Part shown: positions 32,461-36,888 of the stretch, one piece after another | Position numbering within the stretch: the first letter of the stretch is position 1 | Layout of the letters: every line of letters begins with the position of its first letter | NCBI GenBank assembly: GCA_016934265.1 | Contig: JAFGTF010000147.1 | Span: 1 to 36,888 of the forward strand | Source of the DNA: Spirochaetota bacterium | GTDB taxonomy: Bacteria; Spirochaetota; B62-G9; DRHN01 | DNA: 36,888 nt | Direction: 5' to 3' | Position numbers and translations under genes: made by a program | The notes under the pieces: model-generated | What the model saw: only the letters and a program-made list of their open reading frames with translations | Told to the model about the DNA's origin: nothing | Database searches by the model: none

Positions 32461-33514
32461 TTTTGATAGAAGGCGTAAGCACGTAATACGCACCTTTTAG
32501 CTCGCCTTTCATCTCGATAACGCCTTTTTCAACCAGCGAGGACAAGTCTCGTGTTGCTGTCCTACGAATACTCCCGCAGAGCTTCTGGCACTCGTCATTC
32601 GTGATCTTTGCATTAACAACAAGATACCGGATAATCTTTACCTGACGGTCATTCATCCCTTTATCTTCAAACCGCTTAACAACCTTATCCGCCGTAATGA
32701 TCTTTTTGCCTTTGCCTTGTATCTCTTTCATCTGAGAGCGAAGCCCATCAACGAAATACTCAAGCCAGCTGGTCATATCCATCTTGCTCTTACGCACGGA
32801 TTGAATAGCGGTGTAATACGCCGGGCGGTCTTTGTCGTAATATTCGGAAATAGTAAACAAACGCTTAAAGTCATAGCCTGTTTTATACAGGATAAGTGTT
32901 GAAAGAAGCCGTGCCGTTCTACCGTTGCCGTCAACAAAAGGGTGAATATGCACAAACTGAAACTGTGCGATCCCGGCAGTCAACACCGGGGAGACTTCCT
33001 CTAAATGAGCGTTTATCCATTCCACACAATCCCGCATAAGATACGGCACGTCCAACGGTGGCGGTGGCGTGTAAATAATCTCTTTCGTGCGTGAATTGGC
33101 AACGTAGTTTTGTATCTTTCGGTAACTGCCCGGCTGGGCTTCACTGCCACGCACGCCACGGACAAGAATTTTATGAAGCTCCCGCACAAGCCCCTCTGAA
33201 ATGGGATCGTCTTTCCCGAGATACTTTGAAATAAAATCCATCGCTTTCTTGTAATTAAGAAGCTCCTTTTCATCATCACGGCTTACGCCCTTAACCTTTT
33301 TACCCGCTAAAATATCCTGTGCCTGCTCAAGGTTTATCGCCGTGCCTTCAATATGCGTTGAGTGGTACGACTCAAGCAAAAGAGCTTTCGCCTGTATATC
33401 AGAAACCCAGTCATCCTTGAGAGTAACGGCGTCAAGAAAACCCCGCACCCGCTCAATTTCAACCAGAGCCTTATTGATTTTCGGCGTTATTGTGTATTTC
33501 GGTTTAAAAGTCAT
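32456..33514 (-). CDS. Fic-domain protein with N-terminal inhibitory helix and C-terminal HTH
   Basis: The protein has 352 residues. The catalytic motif HPFVDGNGRTAR begins at H191 and is complete, so AMP (or other nucleotide) transfer to a target hydroxyl is expected. The class II inhibitory motif STHIEG (S52, E56) lies in the N-terminal helix and should keep the enzyme autoinhibited. A Fic_N-like region precedes it, and a winged helix spans about residues 285-350 (DRQVKIIRYLVVNAKITNDE). Its ATG overlaps the stop of the upstream hsdS remnant (ATGA), the arrangement of Fic genes carried inside type I restriction operons. hsdM and hsdR are absent here, leaving it without its original partners. 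Confidence 0.9.
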   Translation of the reverse strand: MTFKPKYTITPKINKALVEIERVRGFLDAVTLKDDWVSDIQAKALLLESYHSTHIEGTAINLEQAQDILAGKKVKGVSRDDEKELLNYKKAMDFISKYLGKDDPISEGLVRELHKILVRGVRGSEAQPGSYRKIQNYVANSRTKEIIYTPPPPLDVPYLMRDCVEWINAHLEEVSPVLTAGIAQFQFVHIHPFVDGNGRTARLLSTLILYKTGYDFKRLFTISEYYDKDRPAYYTAIQSVRKSKMDMTSWLEYFVDGLRSQMKEIQGKGKKIITADKVVKRFEDKGMNDRQVKIIRYLVVNAKITNDECQKLCGSIRRTATRDLSSLVEKGVIEMKGELKGAYYVLTPSIKI

Positions 33515-33808
33515 AATGATGTAACACCCAATTTCTTAATCGCTTCGGTGAACCATTTCTGGGCTTCTGTTTCGTCTTTTTCAATCGCCATTTCAACTCC
33601 ACATTTGGCAATGTCGAGTAAATTATTTGATAGTGCTTTCGCTTGATACATTTCCTCGATCTTTGCTTTTATTTCCTTCTGTATTTTCTCATCAATTTTA
33701 GGAATTATTATTCTCGCAAGTTCGTCTTTACTGATTGCCGTTAAGATTGTTCCCGAGCAACCTTTTTTAAGCTGTAACTGACCGGCTCTTGATTTTAAGA
33801 AAACAAGC
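33511..33808 (-). pseudogene. hsdS: HsdS (type I restriction specificity subunit) C-terminal remnant
   Basis: About 99 codons end at TGA 33513-33511. The text FLKSRAGQLQLKKGCSGTIL, then DELARIIIPKIDEKIQKEIKAKIEEMY is the typical end of a target-recognition domain plus the following conserved helix of HsdS. The 5' part has been removed by the IS element, whose left end begins at 33809; reading past it meets a stop immediately. It cannot bind DNA as a specificity subunit on its own. Confidence 0.75.
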
Positions 33809-33827
33809 AATCAGGCTGTCGATTTAA
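33809..33827 (+). repeat. Left terminal inverted repeat of the IS1182-type element
   Basis: AATCAGGCTGTCGATTTAA; identical to the reverse complement of 35486-35504 over all 19 bases. Confidence 0.9.
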
Positions 33828-33953
33828 TTGGAATCGACGTACGCCCAGTCCCACATTATCTAATCGATCACCTTGTCCGTCATAATCCCTTACGGCAGCT
33901 GCTCTCAGTAGCTGCCTTCGAATCACACGAATCTGCTTAGAACTCTCTCTCTG

Positions 33954-35408
33954 TCATGGCCCTCTTCCTATTAACACCGGCGCCACCTTCATGATGTTAT
34001 GGAGCATGAACAACAAAGCCATTTCCATTCGTACTTTCTCAATCCCTCTCCTCATGACATGGGTAAACTTCAAATTCCATTTCGCATAACCATAGGAAGA
34101 TTCTGCCGCATGCGCTCGCTTCTTGTATCTGCTCCGGTTCTCCTCCAATCCCAGCCTTGCCCGCATCCTCTCTTGCACCTCTTCATTCTGATCCCGGTAA
34201 ATAGAGCGAAACTTCCCCTTCGTACATTTATCTCGAAACGGACACTCTCCACATGCTGAAGCATTTGCATATCGATGGTATCGCCTGCCCTTGATCCTCG
34301 CCTCACCAACCTTGCCCAAGACCTTTCCTTGGGGACAGATATAGATGCCGACTGAATCATCATATATGAACTTCGACCGATCATATCCTCCTCGGGATAC
34401 TTCATTACGCTCCTCCGCTTCCAGCCGTCTGTCCGGGATCAACGCCTCCTGACCCTCTTGTTCTAAGCTCTCATAGTTACCTTTAGAGGCAAATCCTGAA
34501 TCCGCTTCCACGGTTTCGTGTTTTGTTCCGCTCTTCTCTCGGCTGCCTTCAATCGCTCCCATTAGACTATCCTCATCGTCATCTCGCGGATTGACCTGAA
34601 AGTGGGTAATAATATCATTCGCCGTATCTGTTGTTGTAGTAACAGAATAGGCGGGATTCTGTTCCCGGTTGGCCTGCTGCATAATATGGGCATCGAAGTC
34701 TGTGATGTTTATCTTCTCATTCTTCTGTATTTCAAGTTTTTCTTTCCCACTGCCGGTGGCTGCCTTGATTTCGATCCGCTCCTGCAACACCGTTTTTGCT
34801 TCCTCCAGCCTCTCCAACCTGCCAGCCAAGGCTTTCTGCTCTTCCTCCTGCATCGAGCCGTCCCGGGTTGCCGCCTCAATGAGTTGCCTTAACCTCTCCT
34901 TGATTTTACTCTCTTCCTTCTCTATAGGCTCAAGAGCTTTGCTCTGCTTGTGAGATGCGTTCGCCCGAAGTTTCATACTGTCAATGGCCAAAATGTCAAA
35001 ATCAATAAGTCCCTGCTCCTGGCACAGCACCACCACTTGGCTGAACAACTCCACAATCTCATCGATATACTTGGCGTAGAATTTACCGAGGGTCGAATGA
35101 TCAATAGCTTTATCACCGGTCAGCCATTTGTACCCTAAGTGATGTTCAATATCATATTCCATCTTCCTCAAGGAAAACCTGCAGTTGTACAGGGCATATA
35201 AACCAACTTTGATATAGGTCTTGGGATGAATCGGATTCCTGCCTTGTTCCGAGTCAAGGTCATAGGTCTTCTCAATCTCGCTGGTGTCAAATATGTTAAC
35301 CAGCTCATCGATATATCGTAGAACACTCCCAAGCGGTGCTATGCTGTTTAAGTCTACTTCGGTAAGCAACAATTTCTGTCTTCGATCAGGTATAATGAAG
35401 GATCGCAC
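33954..35408 (-). CDS. IS1182-family DDE transposase
   Basis: The protein has 484 residues and starts at GTG 35408 with GGGAGGGG upstream. It has the N-terminal DUF772-type domain (HPKTYIKVGLYALYNCRFSLRKMEYD) and a coiled-coil-rich insertion near residues 170-225 (KIKERLRQLIEAATRDGS). The catalytic segments are ILAIDSMKLRANAS (first Asp), TVEADSGFASKGN (second Asp) and the C-terminal AAESSYGYAKWNLKF (Glu). A cysteine pair region (CGECPFRDKCTKGKF) is usual for this family. No frameshift or stop interrupts it, so the element may still be active. Confidence 0.92.
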   Translation of the reverse strand: MRSFIIPDRRQKLLLTEVDLNSIAPLGSVLRYIDELVNIFDTSEIEKTYDLDSEQGRNPIHPKTYIKVGLYALYNCRFSLRKMEYDIEHHLGYKWLTGDKAIDHSTLGKFYAKYIDEIVELFSQVVVLCQEQGLIDFDILAIDSMKLRANASHKQSKALEPIEKEESKIKERLRQLIEAATRDGSMQEEEQKALAGRLERLEEAKTVLQERIEIKAATGSGKEKLEIQKNEKINITDFDAHIMQQANREQNPAYSVTTTTDTANDIITHFQVNPRDDDEDSLMGAIEGSREKSGTKHETVEADSGFASKGNYESLEQEGQEALIPDRRLEAEERNEVSRGGYDRSKFIYDDSVGIYICPQGKVLGKVGEARIKGRRYHRYANASACGECPFRDKCTKGKFRSIYRDQNEEVQERMRARLGLEENRSRYKKRAHAAESSYGYAKWNLKFTHVMRRGIEKVRMEMALLFMLHNIMKVAPVLIGRGP

Positions 35409-35485
35409 GAGTTCCCCTCCCAGAGGTTTTTCCTATTTTATATCCTTGTGCCTTTACATTCAATGACATTCGTCCTAAAATAGAG

Positions 35486-35504
35486 TTAAATCGACAGCCT
35501 GATT
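35486..35504 (-). repeat. Right terminal inverted repeat of the IS1182-type element
   Basis: TTAAATCGACAGCCTGATT; a perfect inverted copy of the left end. Confidence 0.9.
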
Positions 35505-35724
35505 AGATGGTAAAAGAAGTCTTGAAGAAGCTTTTGAAAGAGCTTTATCTAAAGGTGTTGATAATGCATGGTTAAAAAGGTTCAACAAATTCAGGAGGAG
35601 TATTGCAGACCCTGAAATATATGATGATTTGTCTGATATATCTGATGAAATAAGAAAAAAATGCATATTTGAATTAAAAAAAATTAAACAAATTATTGAT
35701 AGCTTCTTAAAGAGATTAAGCTAA
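35503..35724 (+). pseudogene. 3' fragment of an unknown gene cut by the IS element
   Basis: The frame is open from the IS border to TAA 35722-35724 and reads GKRSLEEAFERALSKGVDNA, WLKRFNKFRRSIADPEIYDD, then KKCIFELKKIKQIIDSF. It is a helical, Lys/Asp-rich C-terminal segment of about 73 codons with no start codon or ribosome site. It runs opposite to hsdS, so the IS did not simply interrupt one gene; a deletion or inversion at the IS border is needed. The family is not recognised. Confidence 0.45.
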
Positions 35725-35831
35725 ATTAAAGACTTGTTTAATGATTATATTAAGGCAGAGTAATCTAGTTTAGTTGAAATCAACTACAAGTCAAACAATT
35801 ACTAACTTTTTCCAATAGGAGTGCACACTAC

Positions 35832-35895
35832 GGCCGTGGCCATCCGTGGCCACGGCCCTGAAGCCCTTCTGCCGGCACGGATGCCGGAAGAAGGG
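35832..35895. repeat. Pair of GC-rich hairpins with complementary loops
   Basis: Hairpin 1 (35832-35857) has perfect 11-base arms GGCCGTGGCCA / TGGCCACGGCC around TCCG. Hairpin 2 (35864-35895) has 14-base arms with one mismatch around CGGA. The two tetraloops are reverse complements. It stands out in AT-rich surroundings, 43 bases before the recombinase fragment, with no T-run after it. Confidence 0.6.
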
Positions 35896-35937
35896 AGATG
35901 AAAGAAGTAACCGGATATTCTAAAAAGGTTCTGTCAG

Positions 35938-36165
35938 GTGAAACAAAAAGCATTCACCTCTAACAAAGCGGTTCTCTATGCCAGAGTTTCCTCTAAGGAA
36001 CAAGAGCGAGAGGGTTACTCCATCCCTGCCCAGAGGAAACTTTTGTGCTCCTATGCCCAAAAACATGGCTATGAGATTGTCAGAGAGTTCATCGACGTGG
36101 AGACAGCAAAGTAGTCCGGACGGACTAATTTCAATAAGATGGTGCAATACTTCGAGGAACGCCCC
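35938..36165 (+). pseudogene. N-terminal serine recombinase fragment with an in-frame TAG
   Basis: From GTG 35938 the frame reads KAVLYARVSSKEQEREGYSI and IVREFIDVETAK, the start of a resolvase/invertase domain with catalytic Ser in ARVSS. TAG at 36112-36114 stands where Gln is usual (VETAKQSGR); the frame then continues SGRTNFNKMVQYFEERP, still family-like, until about 36,165 where similarity ends. One base change (CAG to TAG) plus a 3' truncation explains it. Confidence 0.75.
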
Positions 36166-36227
36166 TTGCAGAATATGGCTTTTGAGCTAATAAAATTAAG
36201 CAATATCGCTTGGATTGTGAATCAATT

Positions 36228-36818
36228 ATGATCAAATGCGTTACATATTCAAGGCTTTCTACTCAGGGTCAGGTCGAGGGTGTAGAGTATTCATCTATTG
36301 AAGCACAGACCGAAAGCTGTAAAGCATATATTAAAAGCCAGGGAATCAATGGGTGGAAGCACATAGATTCTTATTCTGATATTTCTACAGGAGGGGATTT
36401 AGCAAGACCAGGATTACAGAAATTGTTGGAAGATGCAAAGAAAAGTGAGTTTGATGTTGTCGTATGCACACGGATTGACAGATTGAGTCGTTCCATTAAG
36501 GATTTTTTAGAGTTAAATGAGATATTTGAAAGGCATAACATAAAGTTTGTTTGCACCACACAGGATTTCAACACTACCACAGCAGCGGGGAGGATGTTTT
36601 TAAAGATACTGGTAAGTTTTGGGGAATATGAGCGGGAGCTAATATCAGAGCGGACGATAGCAAAGATGCGTGCTCAGGCAGAAAAGGGGTTTTGGCATGG
36701 GGGAGCTGTTAACTTCGGGTTCGATAAAAATAAATTGGGTAAGGGGATAGTTGTTAATGGGGAAGAGGCGGAAGTTGTAAAGCTGATATTCGATGAATAC
36801 GTAGGGCTTCCTGAATAA
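36228..36818 (+). pseudogene. Truncated serine recombinase (resolvase domain present)
   Basis: The product has 196 residues from ATG 36228; the TTG at 36210 is less likely. The resolvase domain is intact: KCVTYSRLSTQGQ with catalytic Ser, VVVCTRIDRLSRSIKDF, TTAAGRMFLKILVSFGEYERELISERT. The start of the second recombinase domain follows (HGGAVNFGFDKNKLGKGIVV, EAEVVKLIFDEYV) and stops abruptly at GLPE. Large serine recombinases of this type normally continue for 250-350 more residues, so DNA binding and integration functions are lost. It may belong to the same decayed element as the fragments at 26,020 and 35,938. Confidence 0.75.
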
Positions 36819-36888
36819 GTCCTAACTTTTTTTATTATAGTGAAATAAATTACCTATTCGAGTAGAATAGTGCAAGGGTTTTGCACAA

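Larger units (their letters stand above)
33809..35504. mobile_element. IS1182-family insertion sequence, complete
   Basis: The element is 1,696 bases, bounded by perfect 19-base inverted repeats (33809-33827 and 35486-35504), and encodes one full-length transposase on the minus strand. No target duplication is visible (left flank ends AACAAGC, right flank begins AGATGG), which can happen in this family or after recombination. Its insertion separates an hsdS fragment on the left from an unrelated plus-strand gene fragment on the right. Confidence 0.88.

Overview
The window looks like bacterial chromosome. The left two thirds (about 1-25,300) is fairly GC-rich with dense, operon-like packing. 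The right third (about 25,300-36,888) is more AT-rich in most places and full of recombinase fragments, an insertion sequence and broken genes, so I read it as a decaying genomic island. The gene set points to an anaerobic or facultative heterotroph: a glycyl radical enzyme with its activase, 2,4-dienoyl-CoA-reductase-type Fe-S flavoenzymes, and a ribose/galactose-type sugar ABC importer. A spirochaete-like or clostridial-like host would fit, but nothing in the window (no rRNA, no marker protein) fixes the taxon. No tRNA, rRNA or CRISPR array was recognised.

Layout. 1-1,781 (minus): a cut-off secreted GH16/concanavalin-like protein and a secreted protein of seven short repeats, probably a beta-propeller. 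2,168-3,544: secreted 5'-nucleotidase. 4,069-7,058: ketopantoate-reductase-like protein, CPBP membrane protease and an Old-Yellow-Enzyme-type oxidoreductase. 7,093-7,272: a transposase scrap. 7,317-8,805: a small Cys-rich protein, TrmO and a membrane methyltransferase. 8,943-17,181: a FadR-type regulator with a self-overlapping operator, a 706-residue Fe-S/FMN/FAD reductase, a complete sugar ABC importer (binding protein, double ATPase, two permeases) and an ABM-domain protein. 17,369-23,487: a second operon with its own promoter, encoding a transaldolase-family protein, a UxaE-like sugar epimerase/isomerase, a glycyl radical enzyme and its radical-SAM activase. 23,514-25,296: a VOC protein facing the operon, then a kynurenine-formamidase-type cyclase and a DUF6506-like protein.

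The stretch 8,943-25,296 is the most interesting part. It reads as one catabolic locus: import of a sugar-like compound, epimerisation or isomerisation, transaldolase cleavage or transfer, and radical elimination on the product. The same kinds of enzyme occur in transaldolase-type sulfoglycolysis coupled to a glycyl radical sulfolyase, but key partners are absent here and the substrate is not readable from sequence.

Island, 25,300 to the end: two copies of a hairpin element with a compensated base pair flank a truncated ferredoxin gene. Then come a recombinase tail fragment and an ArsR / small Cys protein / ABC-2 exporter / receiver protein / membrane wHTH cassette. After these are an amino-acid permease fused to a PTS EIIA domain (minus), a TauE/SafE gene with an internal UGA, and a Fic gene following an hsdS remnant. 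That remnant is cut by a complete IS1182-type element with perfect 19-bp ends. The window closes with a pair of GC-rich hairpins with complementary loops and two broken serine recombinases.
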